From Streptomyces sp. ISL-100 (lineage in GTDB: Bacteria; Actinomycetota; Actinomycetes; Streptomycetales; Streptomycetaceae), in NCBI RefSeq assembly GCF_018614615.1, contig NZ_JAGGOK010000068.1, positions 1-37,393 of the forward strand: a stretch of DNA of 37,393 bases. Direction: 5' to 3'. Position numbers and translations under genes: made by a program. The number at the start of each line of letters is the position of its first letter. Within the stretch, counting starts at the first letter, position 1. The notes under the pieces were generated by a model. It worked only from the letters and a program-made list of their open reading frames with translations, had not been told where the DNA came from and made no database searches. Below, in pieces: positions 15,974 through 24,162 of the stretch.

Positions 15974-17161
15974 ATGGATTACGTCGCCGATTACCCCAGT
16001 GCCGCCGACCACGGGGGTCAACTCCCGCCCGAACTCGACCGGTTACGTCGCGAGGACCCCGTCTCCCGGGTCCGCCTGCCGGACGGCAGGACCGCCTGGC
16101 TGGTGACCCGCCACGACGACGTGCGCAGGGTGCTCTCCGGTGCGGGTTTCACCCGGGACCTCTCGCCGGCCGCCGATCCGGACGCGGGCGGGGCCAGGAT
16201 GCGCACGGTGAACATGGATGGCCGTCCGCACCTCGAATTACGCGGCCTGGTCTCCAAGGCGTTCACCGTCCGGCAGATCGACGCCATGCGCCCTCGTATG
16301 CAGGAGTTGGCGGACGCTCTGGTCGACGGCCTCGAGCAAGCAGGGCCGCCCGCCGATCTGGTGCGCCATGTCGCCGCGCCGCTGCCCGCCATCGTCATCT
16401 GCGAGCTGCTGGGGTTTCCGGCCGACCACCACGACAGGCTCAGCCGCTGGTGCGACCGGATCACCACGGTGGGAGTCGCCGGCCTCGACCAGTCGGCCTG
16501 GCAGGAGCTCAGTACATATGTGGGCGGCACGGTCGAGCGCAAGCGCGCGGACTTGAAGCAGGGCGGTCGGCCGGACGCCGACGTGCTGAGCACCCTGGTC
16601 CGCGCCCACGACGAGGAGGGCCGGCTCAGCTACGAGGAACTCGTCTCCCTGGCCATCGTCATCCTCGCGGGCGGCCTGGAGACGACGCAGACCGCGATCA
16701 GCGCGGGAGTGCTCGAACTCCTCCGCGACCGGGACGGGTTGGCCAGACTACGCAAGGATCCCGAGCTCCTGGACCCGGCGATCGAGGAGATCCTCCGTCA
16801 CCAGCCGGTTATCGACCTCAACCGCGTCCAGGTGGCGACCGAGGACATCCGGCTGGGCGGGCAGCTCGTGCGCGTGGGCGAGCTGGTCCAGGTCTCCCTC
16901 AACGCCGCCAACCGGGATGAGACCGTCTTCTCCGACAGCGCGCGGTTCGACCTCACGCGGCAGCCCAACCCGCACCTCGCGTTCGGGCACGGCGCACACC
17001 ACTGCCTCGGCGCCGCCCTCGCGCGGCTCGAACTGAAGACGGTGTTCTCGACGATCCTGCGGCGCTTCCCGGACCTGCGCCTGGCGGTGCCGGCCGAGAG
17101 CCTGCGCTGGCGCGGCGGCCACGTCACCTTGGGGCTTCGGGAGCTGCCCGTCGCCTGGTGA
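15974..17161 (+). CDS. Cytochrome P450 with two TTA codons
   Basis: A 395-residue P450. The I-helix is LAGGLETTQT (acid plus Thr intact), ExxR is EEILRHQ, and the heme loop FGHGAHHCLG has Cys344. It is the first gene of the rightward operon. The start at MDYVADYPSA fits family length; upstream in-frame codons lie in leader-like sequence, and no strong ribosome site is seen. Codons 24 (16043) and 89 (16238) are TTA, which Streptomyces reads only with the developmentally controlled bldA tRNA, so expression of this enzyme is probably delayed to differentiation. It most likely oxidises the diterpene scaffold or its lactone precursor. Confidence 0.95.
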   Translation: MDYVADYPSAADHGGQLPPELDRLRREDPVSRVRLPDGRTAWLVTRHDDVRRVLSGAGFTRDLSPAADPDAGGARMRTVNMDGRPHLELRGLVSKAFTVRQIDAMRPRMQELADALVDGLEQAGPPADLVRHVAAPLPAIVICELLGFPADHHDRLSRWCDRITTVGVAGLDQSAWQELSTYVGGTVERKRADLKQGGRPDADVLSTLVRAHDEEGRLSYEELVSLAIVILAGGLETTQTAISAGVLELLRDRDGLARLRKDPELLDPAIEEILRHQPVIDLNRVQVATEDIRLGGQLVRVGELVQVSLNAANRDETVFSDSARFDLTRQPNPHLAFGHGAHHCLGAALARLELKTVFSTILRRFPDLRLAVPAESLRWRGGHVTLGLRELPVAW

Positions 17162-17222
17162 GGCCCCGCCCGGTCCCCTGATGAAGTCCCGCCTCGGCCG
17201 ACCGGCCTGGAAGGAACTTAGC

Positions 17223-18071
17223 ATGTTCATCTGTCGATATATCGATAGCGATACCGAGGGCGGCCGGCCCGGATACGGACGGCTGGAGCGGAGCATCGAC
17301 GGGGACACAGTTGTCCCCGTGGTGCACGACCGGGCAGCCGGCCGCTGGGTGGACGGCACCGGACGGGAGCGTCCGCTCGCCGAGGTCACCCTCCTGCCAC
17401 CGGCCGAGCCGAGCAAGATCGCCTGCCTAGCGCTCAACCGCGCACCGGACGGCCACGCACCGGTCGGTGACCGGCGCCCCACGGGCTCCGCCTCCTGCGC
17501 GGTCGTCCTCAAACCCCCGTCCTCACTGACCGGTTCCGGGGACACCGTGCGCCACCCGGGAGCCGAATGGGAGCTGAAGTACGAGGCCGAGCTGGCCGTC
17601 GTGATCGGCACGCGCTGCACCCGGGTCCCGCCGTCCGGGGCCGCGCGGGTCGTGGCGGGTTACACCTGCGCGAACGACCTCACGGCCTACGCGAAGCCGT
17701 CCGCCGACGGATCCGAAGACGCGGGGCGGACGGGATTCCCGGCCGTCTGGGCGAAGCACTTCGACGGCTTCACGCCGCTCGGCCCCTGGCTCGCCACGGA
17801 CTTCGACCCGGCGGACGCCGAGATCATCTGCACCGTCGACGGCGAGACCGTGCAGCGCGCCGGCACCCGCGACCTCCTCACCCCGGTGCCCGAAGTGATC
17901 GCCGCGGTCAGCGAGCACATGACACTGCTGCCCGGGGACGTGATCCTCACCGGAACACCCGCGGCCTCGGGCCCGCTGCTGGTTGGCAGCAGGGTCGAAG
18001 TGGCGATCGCGGACATCGGCACCCTCACCACGACCATCGGCATGCCTGGGGAAAGGAAGAACGAGCGATGA
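17223..18071 (+). CDS. Fumarylacetoacetate hydrolase (FAH) family protein
   Basis: A 282-residue protein of the FAH superfamily, metal-dependent enzymes that hydrolyse or decarboxylate beta-dicarbonyl compounds or isomerise them. The metal-binding Glu pair is in KYEAELAVVIG and the Asp in GYTCANDLTAY; KHFDGFTPLGPWL and LPGDVILTGTPAASG are the usual active-site and C-terminal motifs. The ATG at 17223 follows GGAAGGA; an earlier in-frame ATG at 17181 has no ribosome site. It overlaps the GGPP synthase gene by four bases. No PLP kynureninase is present, so this C-C-bond hydrolase is one candidate for releasing anthranilate from a kynurenine-type ketone; a step on the terpene side chain is equally possible. 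Confidence 0.93.
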   Translation: MFICRYIDSDTEGGRPGYGRLERSIDGDTVVPVVHDRAAGRWVDGTGRERPLAEVTLLPPAEPSKIACLALNRAPDGHAPVGDRRPTGSASCAVVLKPPSSLTGSGDTVRHPGAEWELKYEAELAVVIGTRCTRVPPSGAARVVAGYTCANDLTAYAKPSADGSEDAGRTGFPAVWAKHFDGFTPLGPWLATDFDPADAEIICTVDGETVQRAGTRDLLTPVPEVIAAVSEHMTLLPGDVILTGTPAASGPLLVGSRVEVAIADIGTLTTTIGMPGERKNER

Positions 18072-19123
18072 CGATCGTCAACAACGTGACGCCGGAAAAC
18101 GTGACGCGTGATAGCGGGACGCGTGAAGCGGACCGGTCGCACCTCACCGCGTTCCTGGCCGGCGCTGACCCGCTGCAACGCGACCTGCTCGGCATCTGGG
18201 GCGGCCGCCTCGACCAGCTCGGCAGAATCGCGGAGTACGCGCTGGTCCCCGCCGGGAAGCTGCTGCGCCCACTCCTGGTCCTCGAATCGGCGCGAAGTGT
18301 CGGCGGCACCGCGGAAGGGCTGAGCGAGCTGGCCCTCGCCATCGAGTACCTGCACGTTGCCACCTTGCTGCACGACGACATCATCGACGAGGACGACATG
18401 CGTCGCGGGCGCCCCTCCGTCCAGGCGGAGTTCGGTGTACCCGCCGCCATCGTGGCAGGTGACGGGCTGATCCTGGAGACCTTCGTCGCCCTGACCGGCT
18501 CCCGGCCCGCCGGCGTCTCGGACGCCGACATCGTGGCCGTGACCTCGGTCATGGCCACGGCCGGGGTGGGCCTGTGCCGCGGGCAGCTGCTGGAGTCCGA
18601 GTTCGTAGGCGATCTGGACTGCACCGTGGAGCAGTACCTGACGATGGCACAGCTGAAGACCGGGGCGCTCTTCGAGTCGGCCTGCCGGATCGGGGCGATC
18701 CTGGGCGGCGACCGGCAGGACTGGGTCGACGCCCTCGGCGAGTACGGGATGAAGCTGGGCACCGCCTTCCAGATCCGGGACGACCTCCTGGCCTCCGACG
18801 ACACCCCCGCGCTCATCGGCAAGCCGCAGGAGAGCGACCTGGAGAACCGTCGGCCGACCCTGCCGATCCTGCTGTCCTACCAGCGGGCCGCGGACAGTGA
18901 ACGCAAGCAACTGGAGCAGGTGTTCCGCGGCGAGCTCCCCGCCGAGGAGTCGTTCGACGTGCTCCGCACCATCGTAGAGACCACCGGTGGCCGGGACGCG
19001 GCCGCGCAGTTCGCCGCCCAACTGGTGACCGACGCCAAGGAACGCCTCACACGCCTGCCGGTGAGCGAGAGCACCGACACCCTCGCCGAGATAGCAAGCT
19101 ACGCCTCCCGGCGCGCGTTCTGA
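18068..19123 (+). CDS. Geranylgeranyl diphosphate synthase (polyprenyl synthetase)
   Basis: A 351-residue trans-prenyltransferase. It has the GKLLRP motif (PAGKLLRPLLVLESA), the first Asp-rich motif in LLHDDIIDEDDMRRGRPS, the second in FQIRDDLLASDD, and the following GKPQESDL loop. It would extend IPP/DMAPP from the adjacent MEP genes to a C20 diphosphate in the cytoplasm. GGPP rather than a shorter product is inferred from the family and from the diterpene-type cyclase genes downstream; chain length is not certain from sequence. The ATG overlaps the FAH-family stop by four bases, and the UbiA gene starts one base after its stop, so the three are tightly coupled. Confidence 0.95.
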   Translation: MTIVNNVTPENVTRDSGTREADRSHLTAFLAGADPLQRDLLGIWGGRLDQLGRIAEYALVPAGKLLRPLLVLESARSVGGTAEGLSELALAIEYLHVATLLHDDIIDEDDMRRGRPSVQAEFGVPAAIVAGDGLILETFVALTGSRPAGVSDADIVAVTSVMATAGVGLCRGQLLESEFVGDLDCTVEQYLTMAQLKTGALFESACRIGAILGGDRQDWVDALGEYGMKLGTAFQIRDDLLASDDTPALIGKPQESDLENRRPTLPILLSYQRAADSERKQLEQVFRGELPAEESFDVLRTIVETTGGRDAAAQFAAQLVTDAKERLTRLPVSESTDTLAEIASYASRRAF

Positions 19124-19124
19124 G

Positions 19125-20129
19125 ATGGGGGACAACCGCGTCCTCGGGGCGCTCGGCGCGCACCTGCGCACCTGGCGGCCGTACACGATCTGGTACCCCG
19201 GCCTGGTCGGGCTGGCGGGCGCGACCCTGGCCGCCGACCCGCACCCGACCGCGCGGCTGCTCGCCGCCTGGTTCGTCCCCACGGCGATCTGGACGGCCGC
19301 CCACTACCTCGGCGACTATCTCGACCGGGAGCTGGACGCCATCAGCAAGCCGCAGCGGCCCATCCCCTCAGGCCGGATGCGGCCCACGACGGCGCTCGCC
19401 TGCGGCGCGTTCCTGGCCGCCGCGGCGTGCGCCGCCGCGCTGGCCGTCAACTGGCGGACGGTCCTGCTCCTGGCCGTCGGCATCGGCGGGGCGCTGGCCT
19501 ACAACGGCCTCTTCAAGGCGCGCGGCATCTGGGGCAACCTCCTCCGCGGCGCCCTCACCGGCGCGGCCTTCGCTTTCGGCACGATGATGGCCGTACCGTT
19601 CCCGCCGCCCGAACTGATGGTGTTCGTCGTGGTGTTCTGGTCGCACGACGCCGCATCCAACCTCGTCGGCACCCTGCGCGACGTCGCCGGCGACCGCGAA
19701 GGCGGCTACGCCACGTTCGCCGTACGCCGCGGACTGCGGACGGCCGGGCGTACGGCCGTCGCCCTCTACGGCTTGGCGGTCGCGACCGCGGCGGCCGGGC
19801 TCCTGGCGGTACCGCGCGACCGTGCGGCCTACCTCCTCGTGGTGCTGCTCGCCGCGGTGGTCGGCTGCGGCGCCTTCCGGCTGGTCTTCGCACCCGGACA
19901 CACGCTCACCCCGCGCACGGCCCTTCGCGCGCACGAGGTGCTGGTCGCCGAACGGCTCATCCTCGCGGGCGCCCTGCTCGTGCCGGGCCTCGGGCCGGCC
20001 GTGGCGCTCGGGATCCTCGCCCCGCTGCTCGTCCTCACCATCTGCGTCCAGCGCGCGATGCGCTCCAAGCACGAGTTCGCACCGGAGGACCGGCGCGCAG
20101 CCCGCCTTCTGAACCGACCGCTGGTGTGA
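19125..20129 (+). CDS. UbiA-family prenyltransferase or membrane terpene cyclase
   Basis: A 334-residue membrane protein with 7-9 hydrophobic helices. The first Asp-rich motif is GDYLDRELDAISKPQRPIPSG (63-83), resembling chlorophyll-synthase/DGGGP-synthase relatives (NDxxDxxxD), but the leading Asn is Gly63; Asp64, 67 and 71 remain. The second motif is LRDVAGDREGG with Asp186 and Asp190. UbiA proteins bind a prenyl diphosphate with Mg2+ and either transfer it to an acceptor or, in some actinomycete clusters, cyclise it. Between GGPP synthase and a type II cyclase-like gene, a cyclase role or transfer of GGPP to an aryl/acyl acceptor are both plausible. Confidence 0.92.
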   Translation: MGDNRVLGALGAHLRTWRPYTIWYPGLVGLAGATLAADPHPTARLLAAWFVPTAIWTAAHYLGDYLDRELDAISKPQRPIPSGRMRPTTALACGAFLAAAACAAALAVNWRTVLLLAVGIGGALAYNGLFKARGIWGNLLRGALTGAAFAFGTMMAVPFPPPELMVFVVVFWSHDAASNLVGTLRDVAGDREGGYATFAVRRGLRTAGRTAVALYGLAVATAAAGLLAVPRDRAAYLLVVLLAAVVGCGAFRLVFAPGHTLTPRTALRAHEVLVAERLILAGALLVPGLGPAVALGILAPLLVLTICVQRAMRSKHEFAPEDRRAARLLNRPLV

Positions 20130-20149
20130 GAGAAGGAGAAACGTTTTCC

Positions 20150-21865
20150 GTGTGCTCAGCTGTGGATAGTCGTGTCGAGGCGTCGATCACGCATGCCGCC
20201 GAGACCTTGTTCGCCTTGCAGCGCCCCGACGGTTCCTGGCCCAACCGGCGGCCCACCGCCGTCCTGGGGACGGCCGGCGCGGTGGGCGCCCTGCACGTCG
20301 CGGACCCCGCGCGCTCCCGCGATCTGATCGATCGCGGGAGGCAGTGGCTGTTGTCCGCCCAGAACCCCGACGGCGGCTGGGGCGGAGTCGCCGGCGCCCC
20401 CACCCAACTCGTCCCCACCGTGATCGCGGCCGCAACCCTGCACCTGCTGGACCCGGACGGACACCGCAAGCCCGTACGCCGCGCCCTGGACCTGGTGCGC
20501 TCGCACGGCGGGGTCCGGGCGCTCACCGACCCCGGCATGGCCCACATGGCCAGGCACTTCCTCGCCCTCGCGGGCCTCGGGGAGCTGACAGGCTCCCGGC
20601 GCATCCCGCTCGAACTGCTCCTGCTTCCCCCTCGGCTCTGGCGCGGCCGACTGTCCTTCCGCATCGCCCCGTTCGTCGCGATGGCGTTCATCCAGGCCCG
20701 GTACAGCCCGCCGACCGGACTCGGCCGCCTCCTGCACCGCGCGGCCCGGCAGGCAGGGCTGCACGCGCTCGAACAGGTGGAGCGCGGCGAGAACGACCCC
20801 GGTGGCTACGGCGGGGACAACTGGCTGGTCGCGGTGGTCTGCATCGGCCTCAGCTGCGCCGAGGCCCCGCCCGCGACCATCGCCGACGCCGTCGACTACC
20901 TCCGCTCCAACGCGCAGGCCGACGGCTCCTGGCACATCATGCAGGGCCTCGACCTGATCGGCGGGTCCTTCGTGGCCCGCGGCCTGGCCGACGCGGGCCA
21001 CACCGACGACGAACGCCTGGTGCGGGCACGGCAGTGGCTGCGCGGCTGCCAACAGGAGGAGGGATTCCCGGTCTTCGACGCGCCGCCCGGCGGCTGGGAC
21101 TGGGAAGGGCCCCGTGGCTGGCCGAACTTCCTGGACAGCGCCAACGTACTGTCCGCGCTCGCCGTCGCCGGCGAGGAGGAGGGCGGCGACCGGCTGCGCC
21201 GCGGGCTGCGCTGGCTCCAGTCCCGGCAGGATCGCGCCGGGTCCTGGGGAACCTTCGTACCGGACACCACACTGCCGAACGACGGCCCCTGCCCCTATGT
21301 CACCGCGCAGTCCGTCGAGGTCGCGCTGGACTGCGGGGTCCGTCCGGATGACCCCGGCGTGCGCCGGGCCCTGGACTGGCTGCTCGACCGGCAGCGGCCG
21401 GACGGCACGTACGAGGCGCTGTGGTACCGAGGGCTCACCCCGGGAACCGCCATGGCACTGGTCGCTTTCGGCCGTGCCGGTCTCGCCGGCCACGCGGTGG
21501 CCCGGCGCGCCCGCGAGGCCCTGTTGCGCGCCCAACTTCCGGACGGCTCCTGGGGTCCGGGCCGGACCGGAATGCTCGGCGACGAACCAACCCCAGGGAC
21601 CGTCGAGGAGACCGCCTGGGCACTGCGGGCGCTGCTCGCCTCGGGAGTACCGGCCGACGACCCGCGCGTGCGGCGCGCGGCCGACTGGATCCTGGCGGCG
21701 CAGCAGCCGGACGGCCTCTGGCAGGCGGCCCAAATCTGCATGCACATAAGGAACTTCGCGTACTACGTGGACGGCCTGATCGTCAACGGACTCGCCCTGA
21801 AGGCGCTCGGAAGCTATCGGGCCGCGCTGGCGGCGGACATCCGTGAAGAACGGGAGGCGCGATGA
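20150..21865 (+). CDS. Atypical type II diterpene synthase / squalene-hopene-cyclase-like protein
   Basis: A 571-residue protein made of QW/prenyltransferase-type alpha-barrel repeats (LFALQRPDGSWP, LLSAQNPDGGWGG, WLLDRQRPDGTYEA, LLRAQLPDGSWGP, ILAAQQPDGLWQ). Aligning with squalene-hopene cyclase, YYPDVDDTA corresponds to GWPNFLDSA here, so the protonating DxDD motif becomes N326-F-L-D329: the catalytic middle Asp is Leu. It is therefore an atypical class II enzyme. It may act on an epoxide made by the flavin monooxygenase, use another acid, or bind without protonating. The GTG at 20150 follows AAGGAG with 11-base spacing. It overlaps the next gene by four bases. Some bacterial diterpenoid pathways are known to use such atypical synthases. 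Confidence 0.9.
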   Translation: MCSAVDSRVEASITHAAETLFALQRPDGSWPNRRPTAVLGTAGAVGALHVADPARSRDLIDRGRQWLLSAQNPDGGWGGVAGAPTQLVPTVIAAATLHLLDPDGHRKPVRRALDLVRSHGGVRALTDPGMAHMARHFLALAGLGELTGSRRIPLELLLLPPRLWRGRLSFRIAPFVAMAFIQARYSPPTGLGRLLHRAARQAGLHALEQVERGENDPGGYGGDNWLVAVVCIGLSCAEAPPATIADAVDYLRSNAQADGSWHIMQGLDLIGGSFVARGLADAGHTDDERLVRARQWLRGCQQEEGFPVFDAPPGGWDWEGPRGWPNFLDSANVLSALAVAGEEEGGDRLRRGLRWLQSRQDRAGSWGTFVPDTTLPNDGPCPYVTAQSVEVALDCGVRPDDPGVRRALDWLLDRQRPDGTYEALWYRGLTPGTAMALVAFGRAGLAGHAVARRAREALLRAQLPDGSWGPGRTGMLGDEPTPGTVEETAWALRALLASGVPADDPRVRRAADWILAAQQPDGLWQAAQICMHIRNFAYYVDGLIVNGLALKALGSYRAALAADIREEREAR

Positions 21866-23151
21866 GCGTGCGAGACGAGACAGCAGGCCCGGTGGACGCG
21901 GACGTCGTGATCTGCGGCGCCGGGGTCGCCGGCCTGGCGGCGGCCTGCGCACTGGGCCGCTTCGGGCTCGACGTCCTGCTGTTGGAGAAGCAGCGGCGCC
22001 AGCCCCCGGTCGCCAAGGGCGAGGTCCTTCAGCCGGGATCGCTGAACACCCTGCACGGCTGGGGTGTGCTTCCGGCGCTGGAGGCCAGGCGGGCGGTCCG
22101 GCTGAAGCGGCTGGTCGCCCGGCGGGCCGACGGCTCAGAGCTGCTCACCATGGACTTCGGCCGGCTCGACACCGACCGCCCCTGGATGCTGTCCCACGAC
22201 TACGCGACGATCCTGGAGTGCCTGGGCGATTCGCTGAGCGGCACCGTGCGTTCGGAACGCGGCGTCCTGGTCGACGACCTGCTCATGGGCGATGACGGCC
22301 GCGTCACGGGCGTGCGGACCGGCGGCGGCAGCGGGCGTGACATCCGTGCGCGGGTGGTGCTGGCCGCCGACGGCAGGTCGTCCCGCCTGCGCCGTCTGTC
22401 CGGGATGACGGCGGACCCGGTGGCGTACGGTCACCGGCTGCTGTCGTTCGAGCTCTCGGGAACGTTGCCGGTGGCCGAAGAGGTGTCCTCCTACGTCACG
22501 GACCGCGGGCTGGTGATGGTCTATCCGCTGCCGGACGAGCGGATACGAGTCTACGTCCAGGTGGCGGCTGACGAGCTCCGCAAGGCGGACCGGGCGCGGC
22601 TGCAACAGTGGTGCGAGGCGCTCCTCGTGGACGTGCCCGCACTCGGCCCGCTGGCGACGGCGCTCAAGGAGGGCCTCGGCAGCAGGCAATTGCTGCCGGT
22701 GTTCCAGTTCCGGGCACCGTCTCTGGTGCGGCCCGGCATCGCACTGATCGGCGAGGCGGCGCACGGCGTCCATCCGCTGGCGGCCCAGGGGATGAACACG
22801 GCCATCGGCGACGCCGCCTCGCTCGCCCCCCGGCTCGCCGAGGTGGACCTCGCCGACCGCACGGCGGTCGACGGGGCGCTGCGCGCCTACGAGACGGAAC
22901 GCCTGGAGCGGATCAAGGACATCCACGGCATGAGCCACAACGCCGCCCGGATGATGACCAGCACCTCGCGCGGCGGGCGGGTCCTCGGCCGGTGCTTGTT
23001 GCGCGGCACGGCCAGGAGCGGCCGGCTGAGCTATCTGACGACCTACAACATGTCCGGCCTCGGCATGCGCCCGCTCGGCGCGCTGGACCGGCTCGTCCAG
23101 CTCGGGGTGCTGCCCGACCGCGTGGCGAGGCCGCTCGTCGCCACGAGATGA
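21862..23151 (+). CDS. FAD-dependent monooxygenase (group A), possible prenyl epoxidase
   Basis: A 429-residue single-component flavin monooxygenase. The dinucleotide motif GAGVAGLAAACALG is near residue 17, the GEVLQPGSLNTLHGWG loop follows, AADGRSSRLRR is the DG motif, and GEAAHGVHPLAAQGMNTAIGDA is the GD/FAD-phosphate motif with Glu in place of Asp. Homologues in meroterpenoid and diterpenoid clusters epoxidise a prenyl chain terminus; others hydroxylate aromatic rings or reduce geranylgeranyl groups. Four-base overlap with the cyclase-like gene suggests the two act in succession, which fits epoxidation followed by cyclisation. The reductant source (own NAD(P)H or the flavin reductase) cannot be read. 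Confidence 0.9.
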   Translation: MSVRDETAGPVDADVVICGAGVAGLAAACALGRFGLDVLLLEKQRRQPPVAKGEVLQPGSLNTLHGWGVLPALEARRAVRLKRLVARRADGSELLTMDFGRLDTDRPWMLSHDYATILECLGDSLSGTVRSERGVLVDDLLMGDDGRVTGVRTGGGSGRDIRARVVLAADGRSSRLRRLSGMTADPVAYGHRLLSFELSGTLPVAEEVSSYVTDRGLVMVYPLPDERIRVYVQVAADELRKADRARLQQWCEALLVDVPALGPLATALKEGLGSRQLLPVFQFRAPSLVRPGIALIGEAAHGVHPLAAQGMNTAIGDAASLAPRLAEVDLADRTAVDGALRAYETERLERIKDIHGMSHNAARMMTSTSRGGRVLGRCLLRGTARSGRLSYLTTYNMSGLGMRPLGALDRLVQLGVLPDRVARPLVATR

Positions 23152-23224
23152 ACCGCGGTCGCGCAGCGGTGCGCAGGGATCCACGCAGGGGCTGGAAAGC
23201 CACACCATTGGAAGGGTTGAAAAG

Positions 23225-24091
23225 ATGTCGGACACACTCAAGACGGCCTTCGACGTCCGTCCGTTGACCGCCGCGCTGGGCGCGGAGATCCACGGCCTGC
23301 GCCTGGAGGAGATCACCGACGACGAGTTCGCCGAACTGCGTCGGCTACTGCTGGAGCACCTGGTGCTCTTCATTCCGGACCAGCAGGGGTGGTCGCCCGA
23401 GTCGCGCACCGCCTTCGGCCGCCGCTTCGGGGAGCTGGAGGTCCACCAGTACTTGCCCCACCTGGACGGCCACCCCGAGATCCAGATCATCGACTCGAAG
23501 CAGGACGGCAAGATACCGATCTGGCACACCGACATGACGTACTCGCCGAACCCGCCGATCGGGTCCATCCTGCAGATCGTGCGCAGCCCCGGTGTGGGGG
23601 GCGACACCATGTGGTCGAACCAGTACCTGGCCTACGAGGCCCTGTCCGCCCCGCTGCGGGACCTGCTCGGCGGACTCACCGCGGTCCACGCCATCCGTAT
23701 TCCAGGGCTGGAGAGCCGGGCGGAGCACCCCGTCGTCCGGGTCCACCCGGAGACCGGCCGCCGGGCACTGTTCGTCAATCGGGCCCACACCTCGCACATC
23801 CCGCAGCTCAGCCGGAACGAGAGCGACGCGCTCCTGCAGTACCTCACCGAGTTCGCCACCTCGCCGCAGTTCACCTGTCGTTACCAGTGGCGGCAGGGCG
23901 ACGTCGCCATCTGGGACAACCGGGTCACGCAGCACTACGCCGTCGACGACTACCAGGAGCGCCGCACCGGCCTGCGCGTCGTCGTGCTCGGCGATACGCC
24001 CGCCGGGAACGAGGCCCGCTGGGAGCAGTACCAGCCCAAGCCTGGCGAGCGCTACGCGCCGGCCCGGTTCAACGCGAAGGAGTCCTACTGA
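23225..24091 (+). CDS. TauD/TfdA-family Fe(II)/2-oxoglutarate dioxygenase
   Basis: A 288-residue non-heme iron oxygenase. The facial triad is H101 and D103 in WHTDMTY, and H237 in WDNRVTQHYAVDDY; Arg247 or Arg251 in ERRTGLRVVV would bind 2-oxoglutarate. GGDTMWSNQYLAYE and ALFVNRAHTSHI are typical of the TauD/TfdA family. In diterpenoid clusters such enzymes hydroxylate, desaturate or rearrange the scaffold; a role in building the lactone portion is a guess. The gap of 73 bases from the monooxygenase gene and an AAGGG ribosome site suggest it is in the same transcript. Confidence 0.93.
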   Translation: MSDTLKTAFDVRPLTAALGAEIHGLRLEEITDDEFAELRRLLLEHLVLFIPDQQGWSPESRTAFGRRFGELEVHQYLPHLDGHPEIQIIDSKQDGKIPIWHTDMTYSPNPPIGSILQIVRSPGVGGDTMWSNQYLAYEALSAPLRDLLGGLTAVHAIRIPGLESRAEHPVVRVHPETGRRALFVNRAHTSHIPQLSRNESDALLQYLTEFATSPQFTCRYQWRQGDVAIWDNRVTQHYAVDDYQERRTGLRVVVLGDTPAGNEARWEQYQPKPGERYAPARFNAKESY

Positions 24092-24162
24092 CGCCCCCTC
24101 CCGCGCCGGATCCGACGGACAGCCCGATCTCATGTGCACGTGAATGCGAGGTGTTGAGCGAC

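Noticed and set aside
20156..21952. A long leftward frame opposite the cyclase-like gene
   Set aside because: Antisense shadow; the plus strand carries clear QW-type repeats.
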